Below are positions 46,153 to 56,973 of a stretch of 64,000 nucleotides of DNA, piece after piece (the stretch's first letter is position 1; the number at the start of each line of letters is the position of its first letter). Where the stretch lies: positions 62,667-126,666 of the forward strand of contig NZ_SJFN01000009.1 of NCBI RefSeq assembly GCF_004328075.1. The letters run 5' to 3'. The DNA comes from Siculibacillus lacustris. Lineage in GTDB: Bacteria > Pseudomonadota > Alphaproteobacteria > Rhizobiales > Ancalomicrobiaceae. The position numbers were made by a program, and so were the translations under genes. The notes beneath the pieces were generated by a model that saw nothing but the letters and a program-made list of their open reading frames with translations, did not search any database and was not told where the DNA came from.

Positions 46153-47166
46153 TCAGCGCAGGATGTCGGTCCAGAGCTCGGCGGCATCCGGCTCGGGATC
46201 GTTCTGGGCGAATTCGGCGGACTCCTGCACGATCGCGCGGACCTCCGCGTCGATCTTCTTCAGCGCCTCTTCGTCGACCGCGCCGCCGGCGAGCAGGCGC
46301 TGACGCACCTGTTCGATCGGATCGTGGTCGTTGCGCATCTTCTGCACTTCTTCCTTCGAGCGGTACTTCGCCGGGTCCGACATCGAATGGCCGCGGTAGC
46401 GATAGGTCAGCATCTCAAGGATGTAGGGACCGGCGCCGGAGCGGGCGTGTTCCATCGCCCGCAGCGAGGCCTCGCGCACCGCCCGCACGTCCATGCCGTC
46501 GACCTGTTCGCCGGGGATGTTGAACGAGGCGCCGCGCTTGGAGAAGTCGGTCTGGGCCGAGGCCCGATTGACCGAGGTGCCCATGGCGTACTTGTTGTTC
46601 TCGATCACGTAGACCACGGGGAGCTTCCACAGCTCCGCCATGTTGAAGCTCTCGTAGACCTGACCCTGGTTGGCCGCGCCGTCGCCGAAGAAGGCGAGGC
46701 TGACCTTGCCGTTCTTGCGATAGCGGTCGGCGAAGGCGAGGCCGGTGCCGAGCGCCACCTGGGCGCCGACGATGCCGTGGCCGCCGAAGAACTGCTTCTC
46801 GACGCTGAACATGTGCATCGAGCCGCCCTTGCCCTTGGAATAGCCGCCGCGGCGTCCGGTGAGCTCGGCCATCACGCCGTTGGGGTCCATGCCGCAGGCC
46901 AGCATGTGGCCGTGGTCACGGTAGCCGGTGATGAACTGGTCGCCGGTCTGCATGGCCAGCTGCATGCCGACCACCACGGCTTCCTGCCCGATGTAGAGAT
47001 GGCAGAAGCCGCCGATCAGGCCCATGCCGTACATCTGGCCGGCCTTCTCTTCGAAGCGGCGGATCAGCAGCATGGTGCGGTAGGCCGCGAGTTCTTCCTC
47101 GGTGGTGAACGGGGCCGGCCCGGCCTCCGTCGGCGCCTTGCTCTTCGTGGACTTGGCCGTGGCCAT
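46153..47166 (-). CDS. pdhA: Pyruvate dehydrogenase E1 alpha subunit
   Basis: A 337-residue thiamine diphosphate subunit. [31 protein letters not shown] is the family start. The TDP motif runs from [24 protein letters not shown] (GDG) to the NNKYAMGT end (N-x26-N). [12 protein letters not shown] is the conserved loop that is phosphorylated in eukaryotic forms. First gene of the leftward pdh operon. GGGAGGA precedes the ATG. Confidence 0.95.
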   Translation of the reverse strand: MATAKSTKSKAPTEAGPAPFTTEEELAAYRTMLLIRRFEEKAGQMYGMGLIGGFCHLYIGQEAVVVGMQLAMQTGDQFITGYRDHGHMLACGMDPNGVMAELTGRRGGYSKGKGGSMHMFSVEKQFFGGHGIVGAQVALGTGLAFADRYRKNGKVSLAFFGDGAANQGQVYESFNMAELWKLPVVYVIENNKYAMGTSVNRASAQTDFSKRGASFNIPGEQVDGMDVRAVREASLRAMEHARSGAGPYILEMLTYRYRGHSMSDPAKYRSKEEVQKMRNDHDPIEQVRQRLLAGGAVDEEALKKIDAEVRAIVQESAEFAQNDPEPDAAELWTDILR

Positions 47167-47271
47167 GGCATCCTCCCGTGGGGTCGGCTGTCGCCGGTTC
47201 GATGGCGGGAGAATAGACCCTCTGAGGTTCGACGCAAGCGGCGCCGCGAGGCTTTTCAGAGCCCCGTAATA

Positions 47272-47286
47272 TGTTGCTGCGCAACA
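47272..47286. promoter_or_regulatory. Inverted repeat TGTTGC-TGC-GCAACA upstream of pdhA
   Basis: A perfect six-base inverted repeat ~105 bases upstream of the pdhA start, next to an A/T-run (AATAAAAAAG on the plus strand). The T-run lies before, not after, the hairpin in the reading direction of divIC and pdhA, so it is not a terminator. Candidate operator or promoter element. Confidence 0.5.
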
Positions 47287-47312
47287 ATAAAAAAGCGATT
47301 TACCGGATTTTG

Positions 47313-47332
47313 GTTCATGTGGTCACATGAAC
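47313..47332. promoter_or_regulatory. Inverted repeat GTTCATGTG-GT-CACATGAAC upstream of pdhA
   Basis: A perfect nine-base inverted repeat immediately after the divIC stop and ~147 bases before pdhA. No T-run follows. It may be an operator of the pdh operon or the stem of a weak terminator of divIC. Confidence 0.5.
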
Positions 47333-47674
47333 TCAATTCCGGTTTACGAGCGAATGCTGCGGTGCACCCGTCACGATGGCGATTTCGTTCGCATTTGCGA
47401 AGCCGAGGATCTCGCGGGCCCGTTCGTCGAGCATGTCGCTCTCGAGATTGGCCGAGCGCAGCAGGTTGACCCGCCGCTCCACCGCCCGCCGTTCGTCCTT
47501 GGCCTTCTGCAGATCGGCGTCGAGTCGGGCCGCTTCGACCACCAGATGGCGCCGCGCCTCCATGCCGAACGACCCGTGCCAGCCGTGCCAGGCGAAGTAG
47601 CCGGTGAAGGCCAGAGCGACGAGAGGGACGATCAGGGGGCGGACGTAGGACTTCTTACGCTGACGAGTGGACAT
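47333..47674 (-). CDS. Septum formation initiator family protein (FtsB/DivIC)
   Basis: A 113-residue bitopic protein. A basic start (TRQRKKSYVRP) is followed by one helix (LIVPLVALAFTGYFAWHGW), then a coiled coil (LVVEAARLDADLQKAKDERRAVERRVNLL), and LDERAREILGFANANEIAIV, which fits the DivIC/FtsB pattern. It is a cell-division scaffold with FtsL and FtsQ. Its place just upstream of pdhA is conserved in alphaproteobacteria. The ATG at 47674 has only a weak ribosome site. Confidence 0.85.
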   Translation of the reverse strand: MSTRQRKKSYVRPLIVPLVALAFTGYFAWHGWHGSFGMEARRHLVVEAARLDADLQKAKDERRAVERRVNLLRSANLESDMLDERAREILGFANANEIAIVTGAPQHSLVNRN

Positions 47675-47944
47675 GAAGAACGCGACGCCCCGATGATCGA
47701 CGCGACCCCGGCAGACGCGGGATCCGACCCGTCCATGACACCAGACTCTGGTTAACGCGAGCTTGCCGAGACGGTCACGAATCGCCCCGCCCCCCGTCCT
47801 TTCGCCGGCGCGAGACGATGCGGCGAGTGCGGCCGCCGACGAATCGGCCGCGGCGCGCCGGCGCGCCAACCCGATGTTCATCCGATCGTGCGATCCTCGC
47901 GGTCGAGACCCGGGTGTCGCCGGGTCGCCGTTCCGAGGTGCGCC

Positions 47945-48742
47945 ATGCCGGCCCGCGTTCCCCGCCCCCTCGCCCTGGTCCTGCTCGCGCCGCTGGTCGT
48001 CGGCTGCTGGGGTTCGTCGACCGACATCTCCGTGTCGCGCGACACCACCCGCGTCTCGCGCGAAGTGGTCGACCGGACCCTCGCCACCTTCCGCGCCGTC
48101 TGCGCGCCGCTGTTCGCCGCCCACGCCGCCGACGTCGCGGCGGTCGGCGCGGTGGTCTCCGACGAGACCGCCACCGAACCGCGCCGCCGCGGCTGGGGCG
48201 TCCACGTCGACCTCACCGTGACCCTGCGCGGCAGCCCGCGGACCTTCTCCGGCCCGGTCGATACCAACGAACCCGCCCGCTTCCTGATGGGCGGCGGCGA
48301 ACGCCCCGGCCTCGTCGCCTTCACGCCGACCGCCGCGGCGCTGTGCGACCGCTCGGCGCCGCCCGGCCGCGATCAGGTCTTCGTGCCGATCCCGGAACTG
48401 ACCGCCCTGCTGCCGCGCCTGCGCCAGCAGCCGACCGACGCCCAGCGCGCCTGGTGGGCCGACGAAATGGAGCGGGCGATGGCCGGCGACTATCAGAGCC
48501 AGCGCAACATCGCCTGGTGCCGTTTCGACGGCTGCGACGGGGTCGAACCGATCGACGACGCCGCGGCCTGCGTCTGGCGTCTGGTGATCGCCGCCGCCCG
48601 CGATCCGCGGTCCGACGCGTCCGACCGCGAGAATGTCGAGTTCTATTGCCGCAAGGCGCTGACGCCCCCCGACCTCGCCGATGCCCGCACCCGCGCCGCC
48701 GCCCTGTTCCGCCGCATCTACGGCCGCGACCTGCCGAAATGA
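47945..48742 (+). CDS. Putative lipoprotein of unknown function
   Basis: A 265-residue protein with a lipoprotein leader (PLALVLLAPLVVGC, lipobox VVGC). The mature part holds six further cysteines and no domain I can name. Parts such as AGDYQSQRNIAWC and ENVEFYCRKAL toward the C-terminus resemble loops of Sel1-like or similar periplasmic proteins, but this is weak. GAGG precedes the ATG at 47945. It is read opposite to its neighbours and ends four bases before the convergent gene at 48747. Confidence 0.65.
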   Translation: MPARVPRPLALVLLAPLVVGCWGSSTDISVSRDTTRVSREVVDRTLATFRAVCAPLFAAHAADVAAVGAVVSDETATEPRRRGWGVHVDLTVTLRGSPRTFSGPVDTNEPARFLMGGGERPGLVAFTPTAAALCDRSAPPGRDQVFVPIPELTALLPRLRQQPTDAQRAWWADEMERAMAGDYQSQRNIAWCRFDGCDGVEPIDDAAACVWRLVIAAARDPRSDASDRENVEFYCRKALTPPDLADARTRAAALFRRIYGRDLPK

Positions 48743-48746
48743 GGCG

Positions 48747-49454
48747 TCACGGCTCCGCGCGCGGCGCCTGACCGCCACGCCGGGCATCCGTGGGCGTCAC
48801 CCGCGCCGTCACCGCGGCGAGAATACGCCGGAAGGAGGCCAAGACCGCGCCGAGCAGAACTCGGCCGGCGTTCGACGCCTGCTTGGCGAGGAAGTCGAAG
48901 AGTCGATCCTGCCAAGTCTTCGGCGTCGGCTTGCCGGCCTCAGTTCGGGCCGCCAGGATTCCGATCACCGCTGCGAGGTTCCGGTCCACCGCAGCCTTTT
49001 CGTCGCGGGCCCGAGTGGTGTCGACACGGCAGCGATCGAGGGCGAGCGACAGCTCCACCTCCTGCGCCGATCGAATCGACGGCGGCTCACCGACGCCCTG
49101 CATCGTCGTGCCCACTTTGGCGGTCGACGAAAACTGGGCCACGAGGTCGCCGACTCCGTTGGACGCCCCGATGCGAGGGGGAGCGACGGCGACCGGCGGC
49201 GGCAGGGTGGGCGGATTCGATGGTGTGACACGCACCACCTCGATCGCTTCCGTGAGAGCCCCATGGGACCCCGCGGACGCCATGGCCTGCGCGAAGGCCG
49301 GTGGCCCGATCGCCGCCTGGGCCTCGACGAGCGCCATGGCCGCCGCCGCCGATTCGCCGTCGTCGCTCCCGTGATCCCGCCCGATCCGGTAGACGCCGTC
49401 GGCCATCAGCGCGAAACCGATGACCGCGATCAAGAAATGAATGAACGTCCTCAC
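48747..49454 (-). CDS. Membrane-anchored hypothetical protein
   Basis: A 235-residue protein with one N-terminal helix (TFIHFLIAVIGFALMADGVY), a Pro-rich stretch near 80-100 (NPPTLPPPVAVAPP), a charged central part and a C-terminal amphipathic segment. No domain is recognised. The start is GTG at 49454 with GGGGAGGGG upstream. It follows the eno terminator, so it is probably transcribed on its own. Confidence 0.6.
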   Translation of the reverse strand: MRTFIHFLIAVIGFALMADGVYRIGRDHGSDDGESAAAAMALVEAQAAIGPPAFAQAMASAGSHGALTEAIEVVRVTPSNPPTLPPPVAVAPPRIGASNGVGDLVAQFSSTAKVGTTMQGVGEPPSIRSAQEVELSLALDRCRVDTTRARDEKAAVDRNLAAVIGILAARTEAGKPTPKTWQDRLFDFLAKQASNAGRVLLGAVLASFRRILAAVTARVTPTDARRGGQAPRAEP

Positions 49455-49537
49455 GTCGACACCCCTCCCCGGTGAACCGCCGCCCGAACGTCATCATAGG
49501 TTGTATGTAAATCTATGCGCAACTTCGAAAACGCAAA

Positions 49538-49559
49538 ACGGCGGCCCGAAGGCCGCCGT
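49538..49559 (-). terminator. Rho-independent terminator of eno
   Basis: Stem ACGGCGGCC / GGCCGCCGT with loop TTCG, followed on the minus strand by TTTGCGTTTTCG. It lies ~40 bases past the eno stop. Confidence 0.85.
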
Positions 49560-49600
49560 CCGCTGGAGGAAACACGGCGTCGCCGCCGATGTCCGATCGA

Positions 49601-50915
<1,315 letters not shown>

Positions 50916-51062
50916 TACATGCGGTTTGCGCAGAATGGGACTTTGCTATAGCGGAGCCGGCGCCCGCTTGCTACCTCGGCATTCGCCGTATGTGATCCTC
51001 GGCGAACCCCTGCGGCATGTGGCCCCGGTCCTGCCGATCTACACCTTTCGGGAGACCGCCGG

Positions 51063-51524
51063 ATGACCGATTTCGATACGACCGCGCTTCAACTCGGCCA
51101 CGCCGTGGCGCGCCCGACCGATCCCGCCTCCGCGCGCCTCGACCGCGTCCCCGATCCCCAGGCCGACACCCGTTATATGGTGCGCTTCACCGTGCCGGAA
51201 TTCACCTCGCTGTGTCCGGTCACCGGCCAGCCCGACTTCGCCCATCTGGTCATCGACTACGTGCCCGACGCCTGGCTGGTCGAATCGAAGTCGCTGAAGC
51301 TCTACCTCGGCTCGTTCCGCGACCACGGCGCCTTCCACGAGGACTGCACGGTGCGGATCGGCCGGCGGCTCGTCGATCTGCTCGCGCCCCATTGGCTGCG
51401 AATCGGCGGCTATTGGTATCCGCGCGGCGGTATCCCGATCGACGTCTTCTGGTCGACCGGGCCGCAGCCGGCCGATCTGTGGATCCCCGATCAGGGGGTG
51501 GCGCCCTATCGCGGCCGGGGCTGA
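51063..51524 (+). CDS. queF: NADPH-dependent 7-cyano-7-deazaguanine reductase (preQ0 reductase)
   Basis: A 153-residue unimodular QueF of the tunnelling fold. It reduces preQ0 to preQ1 for queuosine in t[23 protein letters not shown] holds the catalytic Cys and Asp. [22 protein letters not shown] is the NADPH and substrate motif (ESKSxKLY). GGGAG precedes the ATG. I looked for a preQ1 riboswitch in the 110 bases upstream and saw none. The gene stands alone, divergent from eno. Confidence 0.95.
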   Translation: MTDFDTTALQLGHAVARPTDPASARLDRVPDPQADTRYMVRFTVPEFTSLCPVTGQPDFAHLVIDYVPDAWLVESKSLKLYLGSFRDHGAFHEDCTVRIGRRLVDLLAPHWLRIGGYWYPRGGIPIDVFWSTGPQPADLWIPDQGVAPYRGRG

Positions 51525-51638
51525 GGCGCGCCACGACCCGAGCGAGCGCGCGTCGAATGCCGCAAGCCCGCGCGACGGATCGCGCGGCGCGGTCGCCGAT
51601 CGGCCGGTCCGGAACTTCGATGGCCCCGGTAGACCCGC

Positions 51639-51842
51639 TCAGCCGCACGCCCCGCCGGCGGCACGCTCGGCGATGCGGGCCGTCGGACGGCCGTCGATCA
51701 GCCCGATGTCGCGTCGCCGCTCGTCCGACAGAGTGTCGGTTCGCAGCCGCCGGCCCGACGGCGCCCCGAATCGCGCCGCCAGGCGCCCGAACAGCGATGA
51801 CGCGATGTCCGTCGACCGCTCGGCCGAACTGCCGTTCGCCAT
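51639..51842 (-). CDS. Small DUF1127-like protein
   Basis: A 67-residue basic protein whose C-terminal half (LSDERRRDIGLIDGRPTARIAE) matches the end of the DUF1127/YjiS domain (L-x-D-x-x-L-x-D-I-G-L). It lacks the usual N-terminal RRxRRELxxL helix, so it may be a divergent form. Such proteins act in RNA handling, phosphate or motility control in rhizobia and Agrobacterium. AGGGGA precedes the ATG at 51842. It is divergent from a LysR gene, 101 bases away. Confidence 0.65.
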   Translation of the reverse strand: MANGSSAERSTDIASSLFGRLAARFGAPSGRRLRTDTLSDERRRDIGLIDGRPTARIAERAAGGACG

Positions 51843-51886
51843 CGAAATCCCCTTGAACATCTGATGCATGAGCGGCATTTTCGGCG

Positions 51887-51904
51887 GGAAACGCGTGGGT
51901 TTCC
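51887..51904. promoter_or_regulatory. Inverted repeat GGAAAC-N6-GTTTCC between DUF1127-like gene and LysR
   Basis: A perfect six-base inverted repeat in the divergent promoter region. The same region also has CTGATGCATGA twice as a direct repeat, at 51861-51871 and 51937-51947. Candidate operator of the LysR regulator. Confidence 0.5.
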
Positions 51905-51943
51905 AATGAAAACTTCGGATCCACCGATCAAGAGAGCTGATGC

Positions 51944-52843
51944 ATGAAACAAGCGCGGCAAATCCCGCTGAATGCCCTGCGGGTCTTCGACGTGGTGGCG
52001 ACCCACCTGAGTTTCACCAAGGCCGGCGCCGAGCTCGGCATCACCCAGACGGCGGTCAGCTATCAGATCAAGCTGCTCGAGGAGATGCTGGCGACGCCGC
52101 TGTTCGTCCGCCGTCCCCGCCGCATCGAACTGACCGAGGTCGGCGCCCGTCTGGCACCCAAGATCGGCGAGGCCTTCGGCCTCATCGCCGAGGCGCTGAC
52201 CAGCGTTCTCGCCGGCGCCGAGGAGACCCTGGTGATCAGCACCACGCCGACCTTCGCCGCCCATTGGCTGGCGAGCCGCATCGGCAAATTCCAGCTCGCA
52301 GCCCCCCATGTCGCGGTCCGCATGATCGCCAGCCTCGACCTCGTCGATTTCGCCCGCGAGCCGGTCGACGTCGCCATCCGCTACGGGAGCGGCGACCAAC
52401 CGGGTCTCGTCACCCACGAATTGATGCGGATCGACTATGCGCCGATGCTCTCGCCGTCGCTGATCGAGAGCGCCGGCCCGTTGCACGAACCGCGCGATCT
52501 GTTGCGCCTGCGCCTGATCGATCCCTCCGACCCCTGGTGGCGCGTCTGGTTCGGCGCCGCCGACGTGCCCGACGCCGATCTCGACGGCCGGCCGAAGTCG
52601 CGCCTCGGCGCCCAGACCTACGAAGCCCACGCGGCGATCGCCGGCCACGGCGTCGCCATCCTCACGCCGGCCTTCCACCGCGCCGAATTGGCCTCCGGCC
52701 TGCTGGTCCAGCCCTTTCCGCTGGTCTGCCGCGACGACCGCAACGCCTATCTCTTGACCTATCCGGAGAGCCGGCGCCATCAGCCCAAGATCCGGGCCTT
52801 CCGCGACTGGTTGCTCGGCGAATTCGCCGAAACGCCGACGTGA
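51944..52843 (+). CDS. LysR family regulator, GcvA-like
   Basis: A 299-residue regulator. The helix-turn-helix reads FTKAGAELGITQTAVSYQIKLLEE and is followed by FVRRPRRIELTEVGARLAP, the GcvA/AmpR pattern. The effector domain has VDVAIRYGSGD (the GcvA/AmpR IRYG motif) and GHGVAILTPAF. Its target is probably the divergent DUF1127-like gene and itself. The start has an AGAG site only. The frame ends 58 bases before the convergent dnaE. Confidence 0.85.
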   Translation: MKQARQIPLNALRVFDVVATHLSFTKAGAELGITQTAVSYQIKLLEEMLATPLFVRRPRRIELTEVGARLAPKIGEAFGLIAEALTSVLAGAEETLVISTTPTFAAHWLASRIGKFQLAAPHVAVRMIASLDLVDFAREPVDVAIRYGSGDQPGLVTHELMRIDYAPMLSPSLIESAGPLHEPRDLLRLRLIDPSDPWWRVWFGAADVPDADLDGRPKSRLGAQTYEAHAAIAGHGVAILTPAFHRAELASGLLVQPFPLVCRDDRNAYLLTYPESRRHQPKIRAFRDWLLGEFAETPT

Positions 52844-52901
52844 CCGCGCGCGCCGGCGGCGACCGATCCGCCGCGCCCCACGGCTCCGAGGCCCGCTCGC
52901 C

Positions 52902-55900
52902 TCACACCAGTTGCACCTGCACCACTCCCGGCACCGTCTTCAGGGCACCGGCGACCTGCGGCGACACCCGGTAGCGGCCCGGCAGCTTCACTTCGACCTC
53001 CTGAGCGCCGTCGCCGAGCATCAGCACCAGACTGACGTCACCCTCGCCGCGGGTCTCGAGATGGCGGGCGAGGCTCTCCATCGGTCGGGTATCGCGCAGG
53101 AACACCCGGAGGCTCTGCTGCTCGCGCGCCGCCAGCAGATCGAGCGGCTCGACCTTCTCGATCCGCACCGAGACGCCCTCGGCGCGCTCCTCCGCCGAGG
53201 CATAGACCACCACCGATTGGCCGGCTTCCAACAGATCGCGGTAGAGCGCCAGCCCTTCGGAGAAGACGATCGCCTCGTAGGAGCCGGTCGGATCGGAGAT
53301 GCGCACGATCCCCATCTTGTTGCCGGTCTTGGTCTTGCGCTCCTGGCGGCTGGTCACCGTGCCGGCCAGGCGCCCGTGAGTGGCGCCGCGCTTCACCGAA
53401 ACCTGGAACTCCGCCCACATCTGCACCCGCATCTTGTCGAGCACCGCGCGGTAGTCGTCGAGCGGATGGGCCGAGAGATAGAAGCCGACCGCCGCGTGCT
53501 CGCGCTGCAGCCGCTCGGCCTGGGTCCAGGCGGCCGCCGGTGGCAGGCGGATCGGCTCGGCCGCGGCCGGCCCGCCGAACAGCGCCCCCTGACCCTGGAC
53601 GCTGTCGTCGCGCGCCCGGCTCGCCGCCGCGACGATCACCTCGAGCCCCTCGGAGAGCCGCGCCCGATCCGGCTCGAGCGCGTCGAAGGCGCCGGCCGCC
53701 ACCAGGCTCTCCAAGGTGCGCTTGTTGAGCTGGCGCGGATCGATCCGGCCGGCGAAATCGCCGAGATCGCGGAACGGCCGATCGCCGCGCACCGCCACGA
53801 GATGCTCGACGGCCTGACCGCCGACCCCCTTCACCGCGGCAAGCGAATAGAGGATCGCCCCGTCGCTGACGTCGAAATAGTCCCGCGAGCGGTTGACCGA
53901 CGGCGCCTCGACGCGGATCCCGAGCCGCATCGCCTCGCGGCGGAAATCGGCGAGCTTGTCGGTGTTGGACTGGTCGAGGGTCATGGTCGCGGCCAGGAAC
54001 TCGACCGGGAAGTTGGCCTTCATGTAGGCGGTGTGATAGGCGACCAGCGCATAGGCCGCCGCGTGGCTCTTGTTGAAGCCGTAGTCGGCGAACTTGGCGA
54101 GCAGGTCGAAGATGGTGTCGGCGTGCTCCTGGGTCAGCCCCTGTTTCAGGGCGCCGTCGACGAAGCGCACTCGCTGGGTGTCCATCTCCGCCTTGATCTT
54201 CTTGCCCATGGCGCGGCGCAGCAGATCGGCTTCGCCGAGCGAATAGCCCGACAGGATCTGGGCGATCTGCATCACCTGTTCCTGGTAGACGATGATGCCG
54301 AAGGTCTCCTTCAGTACCGGCTCCAGCAGCGGATGCATGTAGTCCGGCTTCTCGAGCCCCTGTTTGCGCGCGCCGTAGACCGGGATGTTGGCCATCGGGC
54401 CGGGGCGGTAGAGGGCGACCAGCGCGATGATGTCCTCGAAACGGTCGGGCTTGATGTCGCCGATCGCCTTGCGCATGCCGGTCGATTCCAGCTGGAACAC
54501 CCCGACCGTCTCGGCGTTGCCGAGCAGCGTGTAGGTCGCCGCGTCGTCGAGGGGCACATGGGCGAGATCGACGGTGATGCCGCGGCGCTCGACCAGCTTC
54601 ACCGCGGTGTCGAGCACGGTCAGCGTCTTCAGGCCGAGGAAGTCGAATTTCACGAGGCCGGTGCTCTCGACCCACTTCATGTTGTACTGGGTGACCGGCA
54701 TGTCCGAGCGCGGATCGCGGTAGAGCGGCACCAGGCGGTCGAGCGGACGGTCGCCGATGACGATGCCGGCGGCATGGGTCGAGGCGTGGCGATAGAGCCC
54801 CTCGAGCTTCATGGCGATGTCGAGCAGCTTCTCGACGATCGGCTCTTCGGCGCGCGCCTCCTGGAGCTTGGGTTCGTCGGCCACCGCCTGTTTCAGGGTC
54901 ACCGGATGGGCGGGGTTCTGCGGCACCAGTTTGGCCAGCCGGTCGACCTGGCCATAGGGCATCTGCAGCACTCGCCCGACGTCGCGCAGCACGGCGCGGG
55001 CCTGCAGCGAGCCGAAGGTGATGATCTGCGCCACCTGATCGCGGCCGTATTTCTCCTGGACGTAGCGGATCACCTCCTCGCGGCGATCTTGGCAGAAGTC
55101 GATGTCGAAGTCGGGCATCGACACGCGTTCGGGGTTGAGGAAGCGCTCGAACAGCAGCGCGAAGCGCAAGGGATCGAGGTCGGTGATGGTCAAGGACCAG
55201 GCGACCAGCGACCCCGCGCCCGAGCCACGGCCCGGACCGACCGGGATGCCGCGCGCCTTGGCCCATTTGATGAAGTCCGCGACGATCAGGAAGTAGCCGG
55301 GAAACTTCATCTTCTCGATGATGCCGAGTTCGAATTCGAGCCGCGCCCGATAGGTCTCGACGTCGAGCCCCGGCGCCGGCCCGTGCGCCGCCAGCCGGTG
55401 TTCGAGGCCCGCCGCCGCCTGGGTCCGGAGCTCCTGCACCTCCGCCGCTTCCGCCGCCTCGCCCGAACCGGTGAAGCGCGGCAGCAGCGGCTTGCGCTTG
55501 CGCGGGCGGGCGCTGCAGCGCCGGGCGATCTCGACCGTCGCCGCCAGGGCTTCGGGCAGGTCGGCGAACAGCACCGCCATCTCGGCGCGGCTCTTGAAAT
55601 AATGCTCCGGCGTCAGCCGGCGGCGATCCTCCTCGGCGACCACCCGGCCCTCGGCGATGGCGATCAGCGCGTCGTGGGCCTCGTAGTCGTCGCGCACCGC
55701 GAAGAACGGCTCGTTGGTGGCGACGATCGGCAGGGCGAGATCATAGGCGAGATCGAGCAGGCCGACCTCGGCGCGGCGCTCCTCGTCGAGGCGGTGGCGC
55801 TGGATCTCGACATAGAGCCGGTCGCCGAACACCTCGGCGAGCCGTTCCAGCCGGCTCCGCGCGAGATCGGCGCGCCCGCCGAGCAGGCAGCGATCGATCG

Positions 55901-56411
55901 GCCCGGTCGGCCCGCCCGACAGGACGATCAGGCCTTCGCCCAACCGTTCGAGGTCGGCAAAAGTGACGTGGGCCGCCTCCATCCCTTCGGTGCCGAGGAA
56001 GGCATGGGACACCAGCCGCACCAGATTTTCCCAGCCGACCCCGGTCTGGGCCAGCACGACGAGGCTCGGCAGCTTCTCGTGCGGCGTCGCCCGGCGGCCG
56101 TGGTCCTGGACCTGATCGGCGAAGTCGACCGCCACCTGACAGCCGACGATCGGCTGGAGCCCCTTGTCGACCGCCTTTTCGGCAAACTCCAGGGCGCCGA
56201 ACAGATTGCCGGTGTCGGTGAGCCCCAGGGCCGGCTGGCCGTCGGCCTTGGCGAGTTCGAGGAGACGCCCGAGTTGCAAGGCGCCTTCGAGCAGCGAATA
56301 GGCGGAATGGACGCGCAGATGGACGAAGCCGACCTCCGGCCGCGTCGCGCGCTCGGCCGCAGACGGCCCCCCGCCGCCCTGCGATCCCGTCCCACCAGCG
56401 CCTTCGGCCAT
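52902..56411 (-). CDS. dnaE: DNA polymerase III alpha subunit
   Basis: A 1169-residue replicative polymerase of the DnaE1 type. The PHP domain starts FVHLRVHSAYSLLEGAL (~35). The palm carries PDFDIDFCQDRREEVI (two catalytic Asp) and GRGSGAGSLVAWSLTI before it. Fingers include HASTHAAGIVI and GPMANIPVYGARKQ. The tandem HhH and OB (GRLAGTVTSRQERKTKTGNKM) regions follow, then the C-terminal tau-binding part. The Gly-rich first ~30 residues are not conserved. I took the ATG at 56411 with GGGAGGG upstream. Confidence 0.95.
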   Translation of the reverse strand: MAEGAGGTGSQGGGGPSAAERATRPEVGFVHLRVHSAYSLLEGALQLGRLLELAKADGQPALGLTDTGNLFGALEFAEKAVDKGLQPIVGCQVAVDFADQVQDHGRRATPHEKLPSLVVLAQTGVGWENLVRLVSHAFLGTEGMEAAHVTFADLERLGEGLIVLSGGPTGPIDRCLLGGRADLARSRLERLAEVFGDRLYVEIQRHRLDEERRAEVGLLDLAYDLALPIVATNEPFFAVRDDYEAHDALIAIAEGRVVAEEDRRRLTPEHYFKSRAEMAVLFADLPEALAATVEIARRCSARPRKRKPLLPRFTGSGEAAEAAEVQELRTQAAAGLEHRLAAHGPAPGLDVETYRARLEFELGIIEKMKFPGYFLIVADFIKWAKARGIPVGPGRGSGAGSLVAWSLTITDLDPLRFALLFERFLNPERVSMPDFDIDFCQDRREEVIRYVQEKYGRDQVAQIITFGSLQARAVLRDVGRVLQMPYGQVDRLAKLVPQNPAHPVTLKQAVADEPKLQEARAEEPIVEKLLDIAMKLEGLYRHASTHAAGIVIGDRPLDRLVPLYRDPRSDMPVTQYNMKWVESTGLVKFDFLGLKTLTVLDTAVKLVERRGITVDLAHVPLDDAATYTLLGNAETVGVFQLESTGMRKAIGDIKPDRFEDIIALVALYRPGPMANIPVYGARKQGLEKPDYMHPLLEPVLKETFGIIVYQEQVMQIAQILSGYSLGEADLLRRAMGKKIKAEMDTQRVRFVDGALKQGLTQEHADTIFDLLAKFADYGFNKSHAAAYALVAYHTAYMKANFPVEFLAATMTLDQSNTDKLADFRREAMRLGIRVEAPSVNRSRDYFDVSDGAILYSLAAVKGVGGQAVEHLVAVRGDRPFRDLGDFAGRIDPRQLNKRTLESLVAAGAFDALEPDRARLSEGLEVIVAAASRARDDSVQGQGALFGGPAAAEPIRLPPAAAWTQAERLQREHAAVGFYLSAHPLDDYRAVLDKMRVQMWAEFQVSVKRGATHGRLAGTVTSRQERKTKTGNKMGIVRISDPTGSYEAIVFSEGLALYRDLLEAGQSVVVYASAEERAEGVSVRIEKVEPLDLLAAREQQSLRVFLRDTRPMESLARHLETRGEGDVSLVLMLGDGAQEVEVKLPGRYRVSPQVAGALKTVPGVVQVQLV

Positions 56412-56973
56412 GCCGCCCTCCCCGCCGCCGCGACTCGCTCGCCCGGACTCGGGCCTACTGTGGTCCGCCCGCGCGGCGCGGATCAACCGCCGGCGTCGCC
56501 GCGCCGACCGTCGCCCCCGCTATCCCCGGCGCGGCGCGCGAGACCCGCCGAGAAATCGCCCTCGCCCGGCATTCCGCCTCCGCCCGCGGCTGCGACACGC
56601 AACCGCCGTCCCGGGCCGAGAGACGCCGCCCCCGGCATCGCACCCGCCGCTCCGCCCGAACCGTGCCCGCGCGCCATGCGAGCCGGCCTGCGCCGCAGTC
56701 GCCCGCCGCCCGCACCTTTCCTCTCGAGCGCCGCTCGCACGAGGCCCGTCCGACCCGGACCCCGGCGACGCACGCGCCCGCACCACACACCGATCCAGCC
56801 TTCACCCGTCGCCACGATCCGCCCGAGCGCGGCAACGCCCCCTCAACCGAGCGATCATGCCGCCGAGCACCATCCGGCCGGCCGCCTGCGCGTGGCTCCG
56901 CCACGATCACCCGCCGCACCGACCGCAGAGTCGTCGCCGACCGCGCCGCCGCCGCTTTGATCCCTCTTTGTTC
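56412..56973. other. Very GC-rich gene-free stretch upstream of dnaE
   Basis: About 560 bases. Several open frames cross it on both strands, but all are Arg/Ala/Gly/Pro-rich, lack ribosome sites and contradict one another. It is the dnaE upstream region, possibly with a decayed gene. No promoter or hairpin could be chosen with confidence. Confidence 0.5.

Noticed and set aside
50952-51062. Possible preQ1 riboswitch before queF
   Set aside because: No small GC-stem followed by an A-rich tail pairing with the loop is visible.
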